From contig NZ_SDPQ02000001.1 of NCBI RefSeq assembly GCF_004134905.2, forward strand, positions 620,001 to 684,000: a DNA stretch of 64,000 nucleotides, read 5' to 3'. The DNA comes from Aeromicrobium ginsengisoli. GTDB lineage: Bacteria > Actinomycetota > Actinomycetes > Propionibacteriales > Nocardioidaceae. The translations under genes were made by a program, and so were the position numbers. Position 1 is the first letter of the stretch. Every line of letters starts with the position of its first letter. Of this stretch, positions 44,774-53,638 are shown piece after piece. Under the pieces are notes generated by a model. That model ran no database searches. It saw nothing but the letters and a program-made list of their open reading frames with translations, and was not told the origin of the DNA.

Positions 44774-45133
44774 TCAGGCCCGGATGACGCGGGATCCTGC
44801 CGCGAGGTCGTGGATGCCGCGCTTGTCGTCGTTCATGACGATCGCAGGGATCACGAGGCAGATCAGCAGCGAGCGCACGAGCGCACGAGGGATGCCGATG
44901 GGTCGCCCTTCGACGTTCTCGACCTTGAGGCCGAGGATTCGCTTGCCGATCGAGTAGCCGAGCAGCCCGGTCAGCACCGACATCTCGACGACGAAGAACG
45001 CCGTGATGACGAGGTTCTCCTTGATGTCCTTGGGCGGGTAGTGCGTGCCGGCGACGGCCGCAGCGCTGAGCGAGGCGACGACCCAGTCGATCAGGAGAGC
45101 ACCGAGGCGTCGCAGGAGCGAAGGAGGTTGCAC
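44774..45133 (-). CDS. RDD family membrane protein
   Basis: 119-residue membrane protein. The name-giving motif appears as RRLGALLIDW at the N-terminus (Arg and Asp of the first helix), with helices at about 12-28, 42-60 and 82-98. It corresponds to Rv2219A. RDD proteins are of unclear function; some are linked to ion transport. It is convergent with the DUF4191 gene and divergent from glnA. Confidence 0.85.
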   Translation of the reverse strand: MQPPSLLRRLGALLIDWVVASLSAAAVAGTHYPPKDIKENLVITAFFVVEMSVLTGLLGYSIGKRILGLKVENVEGRPIGIPRALVRSLLICLVIPAIVMNDDKRGIHDLAAGSRVIRA

Positions 45134-45178
45134 GCGGCGAGCCTACAGACGCCGTGATCACGCTCGTCACGGGCACTT

Positions 45179-45232
45179 GTAACATTCCTGAAACAATCCA
45201 GTGACTACCGGGAAACTGCCCGAGCCTAGCGT
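45179..45232 (+). promoter_or_regulatory. Tandem GlnR box and promoter of glnA
   Basis: Four half-sites with exact 6-base spacing read GTAAC-n6-GAAAC-n6-GTGAC-n6-GAAAC at 45179-45216. This is the full gTnAC-n6-GaAAC double box of actinobacterial GlnR. A -10-like TAGCGT follows at 45227-45232. It implies nitrogen-starvation control of glnA. Confidence 0.88.
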
Positions 45233-45303
45233 CAACGGTACGGTGCAGCGACGCACTCACCTGTCATCGACAACACAGGCCGCCCAGCGGCCGAGGAGGC
45301 CCC

Positions 45304-46725
45304 ATGTTCGGCAATGCCGACGAGTTGTTCAAGTTCATCAAGGACGAAGGTGTCGAGTACCTGGACGTCCGTTTCACCGACTTGCCCGGCATCCAGCAGC
45401 AGGTCACGCTGCCGGCTTCGACGTTCGACGCCGACATGGTCGCCAACGGCGTCGCGTTCGACGGTTCGTCGATCCGCGGCTTCCAGACCATCGACCAGTC
45501 CGACATGGTGCTGTTCCCGGACATCAAGACGGCGTACGTCGATCCGTTCAAGGCCCGCAAGACCATCGCAATGGACTTCTTCGTCCACGACCCGATCACC
45601 GGCGAGGCGTACTCGCGCGATCCCCGCAACATCGCCCGCAAGGCCGAGGCCTACCTCGCCACGACCGGCATCGGTGACACCGCCTACTTCGCGCCCGAGG
45701 CCGAGTTCTACATCTTCGACCGGGTCAACTACGGCACCAGCGCCAACAAGTCGTTCTACGAGATCACGTCGGCCGAGGCCGCCTGGTCCACCGGCGACTC
45801 GATCGACGACAACCGTGGCTACAAGGTCCGCTACAAGGGCGGCTACTTCCCCGTCGCGCCGACCGACAAGACGGCCGACCTGCGCAACGACATGATGACC
45901 AACCTGACCAACGCCGGGCTCATCCTCGAGCGTGGTCACCACGAGGTCGGCACGTCGGGTCAGGCGGAGATCAACTACCGCTTCGACACGCTGCTCAAGG
46001 CCGCCGACGACGTCATGAAGTTCAAGTACATCGTCCGCAACACGGCGTGGGCCAACGACAAGACCGTCACGTTCATGCCGAAGCCGATCTTCGGTGACAA
46101 CGGCTCGGGCATGCACGTGCACCAGTCGATCTGGAACGAAGGCAGCCCGTTGTTCTACGACGAGGCCGGCTACGGCGGACTGTCCGACCTGGCGCGTCAC
46201 TACATCGGCGGCATCCTGAAGCACGCGCCGTCGCTGCTCGCGTTCACCAACCCGTCGGTCAACTCCTACCACCGCCTGGTGCCGGGCTTCGAGGCGCCGA
46301 TCGCGCTGGTCTACTCGGCCCGCAACCGCTCGGCCTGTGTCCGTATCCCGATCACGGGCTCGAACCCCAAGGCCAAGCGCATCGAGTTCCGTTGCCCCGA
46401 CCCGTCGGCCAACCCGTACCTCGCCTTCTCGGCGCTGCTGCTGGCCGGGCTCGACGGCATCAAGAACAAGATCGAGCCGCCGGCCCCGATCGACAAGAAC
46501 ATCTACGAGCTGCCGCCCGAGGAGTACGAAGCCATCGACATGGTGCCGACCTCCCTCAACGCGGTGCTCGACTCGCTCGAGGCCGACCACGAGTTCCTCA
46601 CCGCTGGTGACGTGTTCACGCCCGACCTGATCGAGACGTGGATCGACTACAAGCGCAACGAGGAGATCCTCCCCGTGCAGCTGCGCCCGCACCCGCACGA
46701 GTTCGAGCTCTACTACGACATCTGA
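45304..46725 (+). CDS. glnA: Glutamine synthetase type I (GSI-beta)
   Basis: 473-residue dodecameric enzyme making glutamine from glutamate, ammonia and ATP. The signature segment FDGSSIRGF near residue 52, the metal-site Glu cluster (EAEFYIFD near 134), GSGMHVHQS near 265 and [13 protein letters not shown] near 318 are present. Y401 in the NIYELPPEE segment is the adenylylation site, fitting the GlnE encoded later. GAGGAGG precedes the ATG. A hairpin terminator follows at 46819. Confidence 0.97.
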   Translation: MFGNADELFKFIKDEGVEYLDVRFTDLPGIQQQVTLPASTFDADMVANGVAFDGSSIRGFQTIDQSDMVLFPDIKTAYVDPFKARKTIAMDFFVHDPITGEAYSRDPRNIARKAEAYLATTGIGDTAYFAPEAEFYIFDRVNYGTSANKSFYEITSAEAAWSTGDSIDDNRGYKVRYKGGYFPVAPTDKTADLRNDMMTNLTNAGLILERGHHEVGTSGQAEINYRFDTLLKAADDVMKFKYIVRNTAWANDKTVTFMPKPIFGDNGSGMHVHQSIWNEGSPLFYDEAGYGGLSDLARHYIGGILKHAPSLLAFTNPSVNSYHRLVPGFEAPIALVYSARNRSACVRIPITGSNPKAKRIEFRCPDPSANPYLAFSALLLAGLDGIKNKIEPPAPIDKNIYELPPEEYEAIDMVPTSLNAVLDSLEADHEFLTAGDVFTPDLIETWIDYKRNEEILPVQLRPHPHEFELYYDI

Positions 46726-46800
46726 CCGGAGGATTCAGCTGGGCAGGCGAACGACGCAGGGCGACCCCTTCGTAGCCAAGCCGGCACCACGCTGAAGCGC

Positions 46801-46853
46801 CGGTCACGATGACGTGACCGAACGCCCCTGACCACCAAGGTCAGGGGCGTTCG
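46801..46853. terminator. Tandem hairpins after glnA
   Basis: CGGTCACG-ATGA-CGTGACCG (46801-46820) runs directly into a 15-bp perfect stem CGAACGCCCCTGACC / GGTCAGGGGCGTTCG (46819-46853) with a 5-base loop. The second stem overlaps the last codons of the convergent epimerase gene, so it may terminate both. Confidence 0.7.
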
Positions 46854-47839
46854 GCTTGTCCGTCGAGGAACCACCGCACGCCGGCGCGGATCGAGTCCTC
46901 GATCGGTGCGGGTTCCCAGCCGAACTCGCGGGTTGCCTTGCCGTGGTCCAGTGCGGTCTGGATGTGCATCAGGCGGACGCTGGTCGACGTCACCACCGTG
47001 TCCTTGCGGAGCAGCCGGGACGTCGCTCCGCCGACGACGCCGATGACCCGCATCACCGGGAGCGGGATGCCGATCCCGGGCGGCTTGGCGTGGCCCTCGG
47101 CGGCCGCGATGTCGAACAGGTCCTTGATGGGCAGATATCGCTCGGAGATGATGTAGCGCTCGCCGGGCCGGCCGTGCTCCTCGGCGAGGAGGAAGGCACG
47201 GGCCGCGTCCTCGATGCCGACGACCTCCATCGAGACGCCCTTGACGTACGCCGGGACCTTGCCGCGCGCAGCGGCCCTGACCAGCTTGCCGTGCGGGGTC
47301 GGGCCGTGGTCCCGCGGCCCGTACGTCGTGCCGACGTTGAGCACGATCGCCGGGAGGCCGTGCTCGCGGTGCTGGCGCAGGACGAGCTCCTCGGCCTGGA
47401 TCCGCGAGTCGATGTAGGCGCCGCCGAGGTGCCGCCAGTTGTGCGGCATGGTCTCGTCGGCCAAGCCGGACTCGGCGACCGCAATCGTGACGACGCTGCT
47501 GCAGAAGACGAATCGCGGCACCCCGACCTCGACGGCGACGTCCAACACGCTGCGCAACGCCTCGACGTTGGTGGCGTAGAGCGGCGCCGGATCGCGCAGC
47601 CAGGCGCGGGCGTCGACGATGCAGTAGAAGACCGTGTCGACGCCCTTCATCGCCGTGCGGAGCGCAGCCAGGTCGTCGAGGTCGCCGTGGTGCCGCTCGA
47701 CGTCGAGGTCGTCGAACCCCACCGTCGAGCTGGACTCCCGGATCCAGACGCGGACCTGGTCGCCGCGCTCGACGAGCTGGCGCGTCACGTGCGACCCGAC
47801 AAAACCGCTGGCGCCCATCACGAGCTTCGTACCGCTCAC
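46841..47839 (-). CDS. NAD-dependent epimerase/dehydratase-like protein
   Basis: 332-residue extended short-chain dehydrogenase. The dinucleotide motif GASGFVG is at residues 9-15. The catalytic YxxxK motif is Y142-I-D-S-R146: the active Lys is replaced by Arg. The rest is closest to dihydroflavonol-reductase/sterol-dehydrogenase-like proteins. The change may alter or abolish oxidoreduction. GTG 47839 has AGAAGGAG 7 bases before it. It is the first gene of the block between glnA and glnE. Confidence 0.8.
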   Translation of the reverse strand: MSGTKLVMGASGFVGSHVTRQLVERGDQVRVWIRESSSTVGFDDLDVERHHGDLDDLAALRTAMKGVDTVFYCIVDARAWLRDPAPLYATNVEALRSVLDVAVEVGVPRFVFCSSVVTIAVAESGLADETMPHNWRHLGGAYIDSRIQAEELVLRQHREHGLPAIVLNVGTTYGPRDHGPTPHGKLVRAAARGKVPAYVKGVSMEVVGIEDAARAFLLAEEHGRPGERYIISERYLPIKDLFDIAAAEGHAKPPGIGIPLPVMRVIGVVGGATSRLLRKDTVVTSTSVRLMHIQTALDHGKATREFGWEPAPIEDSIRAGVRWFLDGQAERP

Positions 47840-47959
47840 CCTGTCGCTCCTTCTGCAGACTCCGACGATTCTGGCCCATCACCCAGCGTTGGAGCAGCGC
47901 TTCGGGCGCATCGGACCCGTCAGGAGTACAACAGACTCAACACCTACCGAGGAGCGACC

Positions 47960-48874
47960 ATGGAACCCAGCAACCTTCTTGATGGCGGCGAGTGGGTCAC
48001 TGACGGCGGCCTCGAGACCGACCTGCTCTTCAACCACGGCGTCGACCTCCCGGAGTTCGCCTCGTTCCCGCTCATCGAGACCGAGGAGGGATCCACGTTG
48101 CTGAAGACCTATTACGGCGAGTACGCAGCCATCGCCGCGGCGGCTGGCGTCGGCCTGATCGTCGAGACGCCGACGTGGCGGGCCAACCCGGACTGGGGCG
48201 CGATCCTCGGCTATGACGCCACCAGTCTCGACCGCGCCAACCGCGCCGCGGTCGCCCTCGCTCACGGTGTCGCGGACTCGTCCGCGGTGTCGAGGACCCG
48301 GGTCAGCGGTGTCGTGGGCCCGCGTGGCGACGGCTACGTCGCTGCCGGCGCGGACGCCGATGAAGCCGCCGACTACCACTCCGCCCAGGTACATTCGTTC
48401 GCTGCCGAAGGCGTCGATCTCGTCCACGCCATGACCATGACCGAGCCCGCAGAGGCCAAGGGCGTCGTACGCGCTGCCCGTGCAGCAAGCCTTCCTGTGG
48501 CGATCTCCTTCACCGTCGAGACCGATGGACGGCTCCCGGACGGCAGCACCTTGGCCGACGCGGTCGCCGCCCTCGAGGCCACTGACCCGGCCGACTGGTA
48601 CGGCGTCAACTGCGCCCATCCCACCCACGTCGTGGCCGGACTGGACGGTGCCGAGTGGCAGCACAAGCTCGCGTTCTTCCGGCCCAACGCGTCGACCATG
48701 TCCCACGAGGAGCTCGACGCCATGGAGGTGCTCGACTCGGGCGACCTCGGCCTGCTCGTCGAGTCCACGACCTCGATGCGACAGCAGACGCCGGCACTCG
48801 CGGTCATCGGCGGCTGCTGCGGCACGGACAGCCGGCACGTCGCGGCACTGTGGGGCGTACCCGCGGCCCGCTGA
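47960..48874 (+). CDS. Homocysteine S-methyltransferase family protein
   Basis: 304-residue zinc-dependent methyltransferase domain protein. The three zinc Cys are C218 (GVNCAHP), C286 and C287 (GGCCGTD), and the N-terminal TDGGLETDLLF is typical of the family. It has no cobalamin domain, so it would use S-methylmethionine or a betaine-like donor to methylate homocysteine or another thiol. The family's usual start is kept; GAGGAG precedes the ATG. The actual substrate is unproven. Confidence 0.85.
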   Translation: MEPSNLLDGGEWVTDGGLETDLLFNHGVDLPEFASFPLIETEEGSTLLKTYYGEYAAIAAAAGVGLIVETPTWRANPDWGAILGYDATSLDRANRAAVALAHGVADSSAVSRTRVSGVVGPRGDGYVAAGADADEAADYHSAQVHSFAAEGVDLVHAMTMTEPAEAKGVVRAARAASLPVAISFTVETDGRLPDGSTLADAVAALEATDPADWYGVNCAHPTHVVAGLDGAEWQHKLAFFRPNASTMSHEELDAMEVLDSGDLGLLVESTTSMRQQTPALAVIGGCCGTDSRHVAALWGVPAAR

Positions 48875-48887
48875 GCATCCTCGCCAG

Positions 48888-48907
48888 TCGAACATATGTT
48901 CTATCCT
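48888..48907 (+). promoter_or_regulatory. LexA (SOS) box overlapping a -10 hexamer
   Basis: TCGAACATATGTTCTA at 48888-48903 matches the mycobacterial/actinobacterial SOS box TCGAACrnryGTTYGA at every fixed base except one (G to T near the end). The inner GAACATATGTTC is a perfect palindrome. The -10 hexamer TATCCT (48902-48907) overlaps the box end and lies 7 bases before ATG 48915, so LexA bound here should block transcription. Confidence 0.8.
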
Positions 48908-48914
48908 GTGCCTC

Positions 48915-49184
48915 ATGGGGTTCGTCGACCGGTCCGAGAGTGAGTTCCCAGAAGGTCGCGACCCCGTCAAGCAACCGGCCCGCCACGTCTGGGTCAAGCC
49001 GTCGGCTCAGTACGCCATGACGCCGTGGGCCGGCCTGCTCATCGAGTGGCGGCGTACGTCCTCGGGTGAGTGGCTGGCACTCGTCGCCGTCGTGACGGGC
49101 GGCGTCGGCAACAGCCTGACGGTCCAGTGGCACAAGGCGGACCAGCTCGTACCGGCCAAGGGCTACGAGACGCCGAAGCGCTAG
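48915..49184 (+). CDS. Small protein under a LexA box, unknown function
   Basis: 89-residue basic protein with no signal peptide or membrane helix. It has a central PWAGLLIEWRRTSSGEWLALVAVV stretch, predicted as a small beta-barrel-like fold (alternating hydrophobic strands), and a tail LTVQWHKADQLVPAKG. I recall similar short proteins with a GLLxEWRR motif near DNA-damage genes such as dnaE2 in other Actinobacteria, but this is from memory and unchecked. The LexA box makes a DNA-damage role likely. It ends 1 base from the stop of the convergent hydrolase gene. Confidence 0.75.
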   Translation: MGFVDRSESEFPEGRDPVKQPARHVWVKPSAQYAMTPWAGLLIEWRRTSSGEWLALVAVVTGGVGNSLTVQWHKADQLVPAKGYETPKR

Positions 49185-49185
49185 G

Positions 49186-51819
49186 TCACTCTCCCCCGGC
49201 GCGCCGGTGCCGCAACGTGGTCAGCGCCGCTCCCCACACGGGGTCGGACCAGTAGCGACTGTGACCGCGGAGCGCGTTGATCGGCGCCTCGACGATCGGG
49301 TCGACACCGGACGGCAGCTCGACCGGACGACGGGTCGGGTCGGTCAGGCGCCAGTCGTCACCGCAGCGCCAGACCGCGAACGCGGTCGTGATCTCATCGA
49401 CCTGGCCGATCGTCGGGATGCTGCCACCGATCGGCTCGAGCCGGCCCTCCGGCACCGTGAAGTGCGACTCCCGCGGCGGCTTCACGTGGATGTCGTGGTT
49501 CCAGGACAGAACGGGACCCGCGAGCGGATCCGTGTCACGCCACAGGTTGATCCACGCGCCGTCGAGCAACCCACGCGTCGACACGATCGCGGTGTGGTTG
49601 ACGTACGCCGGGAAGGCCCTCGGGAAGATGACCCGCAGCTGTGACCCGAACGTGAGCAGGCCGATCTTCGAGAGCTCGTCGTCGCTGAGCAGGTTGAGCG
49701 CGGCGAACGAGACCAGGCTGCCTTGGCTGTGCCCGCAGACGATGACGGAGCGACCCGGCGCATCATCGGGCACGGCGGCGACGTGATAGCGGATCCGCTC
49801 GGTCAGGTCGACCACGGCACGCTGGGAGTAGGGCTCCGGTGCGAACGGGTGCACGGCGTGGGGCCAGAACGCGACGACGTCCCACACGATGTTGATGCCG
49901 CGCCTGGTCTGCTCGTCGCCGAGCGCCTGCCGGCCCTTTGCGATCAGGAGGGCGATCAGACCGAGCAGCGTCCACGCGCCCACCTGGGCCAGCACCGGCG
50001 CCCAGGACTCGACCCGGTCCGGCAGCTCGTTGACCTCGTCCGACGCGACGCTCAGAACCCTCAGGTCCTCCGGCGGCCGGGCGATGTGCTTGAGGGGCGC
50101 GAGCTCGGACCAGCCGAGGAACAGGGCGAGCACGGCGCCGACGATCACGATGGACCAGATCGTCAGCTGGATCTGGTTCTTGAGCCTCGCCTCCCACACC
50201 GCACTGGCGAGCGCATGGCGCCACCCGGCTGCCCGCGGCGCGGGATAGGGCTCGGCATCCTCGCGCCGGCCGACGTACGCCACACCACTGGGATAGCCGA
50301 CCTCGACGTGCGCGAGGAGTCGTTGCCGGCTCACGATCCGGCTGACCACCAAGCAGATCGCGGCCGCCAGGGCCACGACGATGATGCCCAGGCCCCAGGC
50401 GTACGCCACGCGGTCGATCAAGGGCGTCGAGCCCAGCGCGGTCTTCTTGCTGTCTCCCCCGGCCTTGACCTCCCGCTGACCCAGCGCAGTCGACACCCCG
50501 GTCACCAGTGCCGCGGCAAACCCAACGCCGAGGATGACGGCCAGGTTGGCGACGGCGATCGACGTCAGACCCCAGCTGTACGGCCGAAAGGCCCACGCCT
50601 CGTCATCACGGCTCGCCCGCCACCTGCGAGTACGTACGGCCAGTCCGACGGCGAACAGCCCGGCGACCAGGGCTCCGGCGCCGGCGAGCATCACGAGCCA
50701 GCGTCCGATCACGTCGAACTCGACGACCCGGCTGATGAACTGCGGGATGCGGAACCGGTCGAGCCCGTCCAAGGCACGCTCACGCGGCAGGCCCCGCAGC
50801 TGCAGAGCGCGGGCGGCAAGGGCGATCGACAGCATCGACAGCAGCAGGAGGACCAGGGACAGCCGGGAGATCCAGCGATGCCACGTCAGTGCCCATCCCC
50901 TGCTGGCCCCGCCGTGCAGCGTCGTCGCCCCTCGCTCCGGATCACCGAGGCCGACGGTCGCCGCGATCGCGACGCCGAGCAGGATGAGGATCACGACTCC
51001 GAGGCCCGGGCGCCCCTCCGACGCATCCACGCTCCAGAGCTGCCTGGCGCTGAACCGTTGAGCCATCAGCGCGATCGTGAACAAGCCGATCGCGACGTGC
51101 AGCGCCCGGAACGCCGACGTGTCGGAGTCGCCGCGATAGAACTCCGGTCGGGCGAACGGCGTACGCCGTTGCACGTGCTCGACCTTCTCGGTGGGCCGGG
51201 GCGATGAGGCATCGACCGGCTGGAGCGCCGGGTCGGGGTCGGGTCGGGCCGGCGGGCCCTCGAGCAACGGCCTGGGTCGCAGGGACAGGCCGAGCGGCAG
51301 GATGATCAAGGCGGCGACAACCGTGGCTGCGGCGGGCACGAGGTTCTCGAACCCGTCCGGGATCGCCGAGAGGTGCCGGTAGGCCCACCGGGTGCCGATG
51401 ATGTCGATCAGCACCATGCCGATCGCGAACGCGAACGTGGCGGTCAGGAACACGGCCTGCAGGCGCAGTCCGGCCATCGCCCCGATCCGCAGCCGCCGCG
51501 CCAACGGGTCGACCTTGCCCTCGTGGTCCTCGACCGGCGGCAACATGAACGCCGCAGCGTTGATCAAGCCGAACGGGATCAGCGCGAGCCACAACGCCTT
51601 GCGCCACGACCCCGACGTGTAGTTGCCCCAGTGGAATCCCTCGACGACGTGACCGTCCTCGGCCCGGATCTCCCGCCCCTCGTCGTCGACCGCCCGGAAG
51701 AACCGCGACTTGTCGTCACCGTCGACCTGGAGGACGTGCGGCCTGGCGAGCATCGCCTCCGGTGGCGTGCCGCTGACACCGTGCACCCTGAGCTCGACCC
51801 ATTCCGCATGCGTGGCCAT
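49186..51819 (-). CDS. Large multi-pass membrane protein with an alpha/beta-hydrolase domain
   Basis: 877 residues with about ten predicted membrane helices. An N-terminal soluble start (MATHAEWVELRVHGVSGTPP-like; residues 1-75) contains HGV, the oxyanion segment typical of hydrolases. Membrane helices span about 78-600. A C-terminal domain from about 640 holds the lipase-type nucleophile GHSQGS with S698 and a late His candidate in SWNHDIHVKPP. The hydrolase fold appears split, with its first strand before and the rest after the membrane part. The substrate is unknown; a lipid is possible. ATG 51819 has GAGGAG in front; the longer frame lacks one. Confidence 0.72.
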   Translation of the reverse strand: MATHAEWVELRVHGVSGTPPEAMLARPHVLQVDGDDKSRFFRAVDDEGREIRAEDGHVVEGFHWGNYTSGSWRKALWLALIPFGLINAAAFMLPPVEDHEGKVDPLARRLRIGAMAGLRLQAVFLTATFAFAIGMVLIDIIGTRWAYRHLSAIPDGFENLVPAAATVVAALIILPLGLSLRPRPLLEGPPARPDPDPALQPVDASSPRPTEKVEHVQRRTPFARPEFYRGDSDTSAFRALHVAIGLFTIALMAQRFSARQLWSVDASEGRPGLGVVILILLGVAIAATVGLGDPERGATTLHGGASRGWALTWHRWISRLSLVLLLLSMLSIALAARALQLRGLPRERALDGLDRFRIPQFISRVVEFDVIGRWLVMLAGAGALVAGLFAVGLAVRTRRWRASRDDEAWAFRPYSWGLTSIAVANLAVILGVGFAAALVTGVSTALGQREVKAGGDSKKTALGSTPLIDRVAYAWGLGIIVVALAAAICLVVSRIVSRQRLLAHVEVGYPSGVAYVGRREDAEPYPAPRAAGWRHALASAVWEARLKNQIQLTIWSIVIVGAVLALFLGWSELAPLKHIARPPEDLRVLSVASDEVNELPDRVESWAPVLAQVGAWTLLGLIALLIAKGRQALGDEQTRRGINIVWDVVAFWPHAVHPFAPEPYSQRAVVDLTERIRYHVAAVPDDAPGRSVIVCGHSQGSLVSFAALNLLSDDELSKIGLLTFGSQLRVIFPRAFPAYVNHTAIVSTRGLLDGAWINLWRDTDPLAGPVLSWNHDIHVKPPRESHFTVPEGRLEPIGGSIPTIGQVDEITTAFAVWRCGDDWRLTDPTRRPVELPSGVDPIVEAPINALRGHSRYWSDPVWGAALTTLRHRRAGGE

Positions 51820-51933
51820 CTCGGGCTCCTCACTGTCGCGGGTGCTCCTCATCATGGCGCAGACAGAGCCGCGTTCGCAGGCACTCGGAGTGACACCGGC
51901 GACCCGGCCACGTGGCGCTGACAGAATGGCCGC

Positions 51934-52590
51934 ATGACGGTCGGCACCGAACACGAGCTCATCGATCGCTGGATCATCACGTGGGCGCACGCGCGCGGGC
52001 TCGAGACGTCGACCGTCGACGGCTGGCCCCTCGTGCACGTACGCTCCCGCACCCGCGAGACCGAGCTGATCTGCACCGATCCCGGGCTCGAGGCGTTCGC
52101 CGAGCTCTTCACACACATCGAGGGCGACGAGCGTGCCATGCTCACGGTGATCGCCGACGACGCGAGTCCGTACGCCGAGCTCGCCCTGCCGCCGGGCGTA
52201 CGCGTCGACCGTGACGACGAGACCCTCATGGCGACGACGTTCCGCCCGATCGAGGTTCCGCCGCTCGAATCACGGTTCACCTCGCGCTGGGACATCGAGG
52301 ACCACCGCGCTCGCTACTTCGTCGAGGCCGGCGACCGGGTCGCCGCAGAGGGCACGATCGGCATCCTCGGCGAGGACGCGACCTTCGACGCGGTCGAGAC
52401 CACGCCCGCCTTCCAGCGCCGCGGACTCGGCCGGCATGTCATGGCGACCCTCACGGCGTACGCCTTGGAGTCGGGCGCACGCCGTGGTGTCCTGGCCGCC
52501 TCGGCCCAGGGGCGGCTGCTCTACGAGTCACTCGGCTGGGACGCCGAGCTCGACATGCTCTCGCTCATGGGCGCCGTCGACTCCGACTGA
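51934..52590 (+). CDS. GNAT-family N-acetyltransferase
   Basis: 218-residue protein with an unrecognised N-terminal half (residues 1-105) and a C-terminal GNAT domain (about 110-215). The acetyl-CoA-binding loop is QRRGLGRHVM near 164-173. The substrate is unknown. CAGAAT 6 bases before the ATG may be its -10. The stop codon falls in a palindrome shared with the convergent next gene. Confidence 0.82.
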   Translation: MTVGTEHELIDRWIITWAHARGLETSTVDGWPLVHVRSRTRETELICTDPGLEAFAELFTHIEGDERAMLTVIADDASPYAELALPPGVRVDRDDETLMATTFRPIEVPPLESRFTSRWDIEDHRARYFVEAGDRVAAEGTIGILGEDATFDAVETTPAFQRRGLGRHVMATLTAYALESGARRGVLAASAQGRLLYESLGWDAELDMLSLMGAVDSD

Positions 52591-52603
52591 TCGTCAGACG
52601 ATC
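52589..52603. terminator. Short palindrome spanning two convergent stop codons
   Basis: GATCGTC-A-GACGATC contains the last two bases of one TGA stop and the full stop of the opposite gene. It may act as a small bidirectional terminator; the tight loop makes this uncertain. Confidence 0.35.
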
Positions 52604-53514
52604 GCGCTGCGGCGACAGACCTCGTCCCACGGCGTCGGCTCCATGCCGAAGTGCTCACGAGCAGCACTGTCGTCTAGGATGTAGGGCGCTGTCCACTGGT
52701 ACGACAGCTCTCGCAGCTCGCGGATGAGCGGCACGACCTTCGACAGCCCCGCGAACACGGCGTTTGGGACGAGGCTGACCTTGACCGGGGGCTTGCCGAC
52801 GCTGGTGAGGACCTCGGTGATGGCCTGCTCCTGCGTACGCGGAGGGTTGCTCGGCACGTGCCACGTGCGGCCGTGCGCCGACTCGTCCTCCGCGGCGGCG
52901 ATCAGGAGCCGTGCCGTGTCGAGCACGTCGGTGAACGTGTGCGGGACGTCCTTGGCGTTGAAGACCCACGCACGCTTGCCCTTGAGGGCGCCGGGCATCT
53001 GCCGCGTGATGTGGCCGTTGCCGCCGACACCCGTGCCCATGTAGTCCGAGCCGCGGACCTCGACGGTGCGGATCCGGCCGGCGTCGTGCAGGGCCTTCGC
53101 CTCGGCCCACATCGAGGCGCGCAGCACGCCCTTGTGGTCAGTGGCCGCGTCGGGCATGTCCTCGGTCATGGGCTTGTCGACCGGTCCGTACGGGTAGAGG
53201 TTGCCGGTGATCGCGTACACGGCGCCCGAGCGTTCGGCCGCGACCAGGAACGCGGCGGCGAGCGGCGGCCAGAACGTGTCCCATGTCGTGTAGTCAGCCG
53301 GGTTGGCGCAGTTGTAGAGCACCGAGAACCCCTCGGCGGCAGCGCTCAGCGCGTCGGCGTCCGAGGCGTCGAGCTTCAGGTGGGTCACGCCGTCGATGCC
53401 GGTGTCGGTGCCCGACCTCGTGGCGACGGTGACCTCCGAGCCTCGCGCAGCGAGCAGCTGAGCCACGTGGCGGCCGACGGGTCCGGCTCCGACGATGAGG
53501 TGACGATCAGACAT
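52594..53514 (-). CDS. NAD(P)-binding epimerase-like protein under TetR control
   Basis: 306-residue Rossmann-fold protein with GAGPVGRH at residues 9-16. The usual YxxxK is not evident, so it may be an atypical NAD(P)-binding or NmrA-like protein. The segment AITGNLYPYGP near 115 and GTGVGGNGHITR near 180 resemble nucleoside-diphosphate-sugar epimerase-like proteins. The gene is divergent from a TetR regulator with two matching palindromes in between, and GGAAGGA precedes its ATG. Confidence 0.75.
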   Translation of the reverse strand: MSDRHLIVGAGPVGRHVAQLLAARGSEVTVATRSGTDTGIDGVTHLKLDASDADALSAAAEGFSVLYNCANPADYTTWDTFWPPLAAAFLVAAERSGAVYAITGNLYPYGPVDKPMTEDMPDAATDHKGVLRASMWAEAKALHDAGRIRTVEVRGSDYMGTGVGGNGHITRQMPGALKGKRAWVFNAKDVPHTFTDVLDTARLLIAAAEDESAHGRTWHVPSNPPRTQEQAITEVLTSVGKPPVKVSLVPNAVFAGLSKVVPLIRELRELSYQWTAPYILDDSAAREHFGMEPTPWDEVCRRSAIV

Positions 53515-53534
53515 GGTGGTCCTTCCGAGTTGTG

Positions 53535-53549
53535 GAGAGCACCGCTCTC
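53535..53549. promoter_or_regulatory. TetR operator, copy 1
   Basis: Perfect palindrome GAGAGC-n3-GCTCTC, 21 bases upstream of the epimerase start and close to its ribosome-binding site. Confidence 0.65.
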
Positions 53550-53584
53550 GGTTGTGAGCATGTCAGACGTTCAGCCGCATTGCA

Positions 53585-53597
53585 AGAGCAGTGCTCT
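53585..53597. promoter_or_regulatory. TetR operator, copy 2
   Basis: Palindrome AGAGCA-G-TGCTCT, the same half-site as copy 1, about 42 bases before the TetR start. A further half-site GCTCTC lies near 53613. Confidence 0.65.
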
Positions 53598-53638
53598 CAT
53601 TTGTTGCGCATGCTCTCTCAATGCTCCACAGTAGGGGC

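Noticed and set aside
45232..46698. 488-codon minus-strand open frame opposite glnA
   Set aside because: Shadow of glnA: low-complexity Val/Gly/Arg/Asp composition and no family features.
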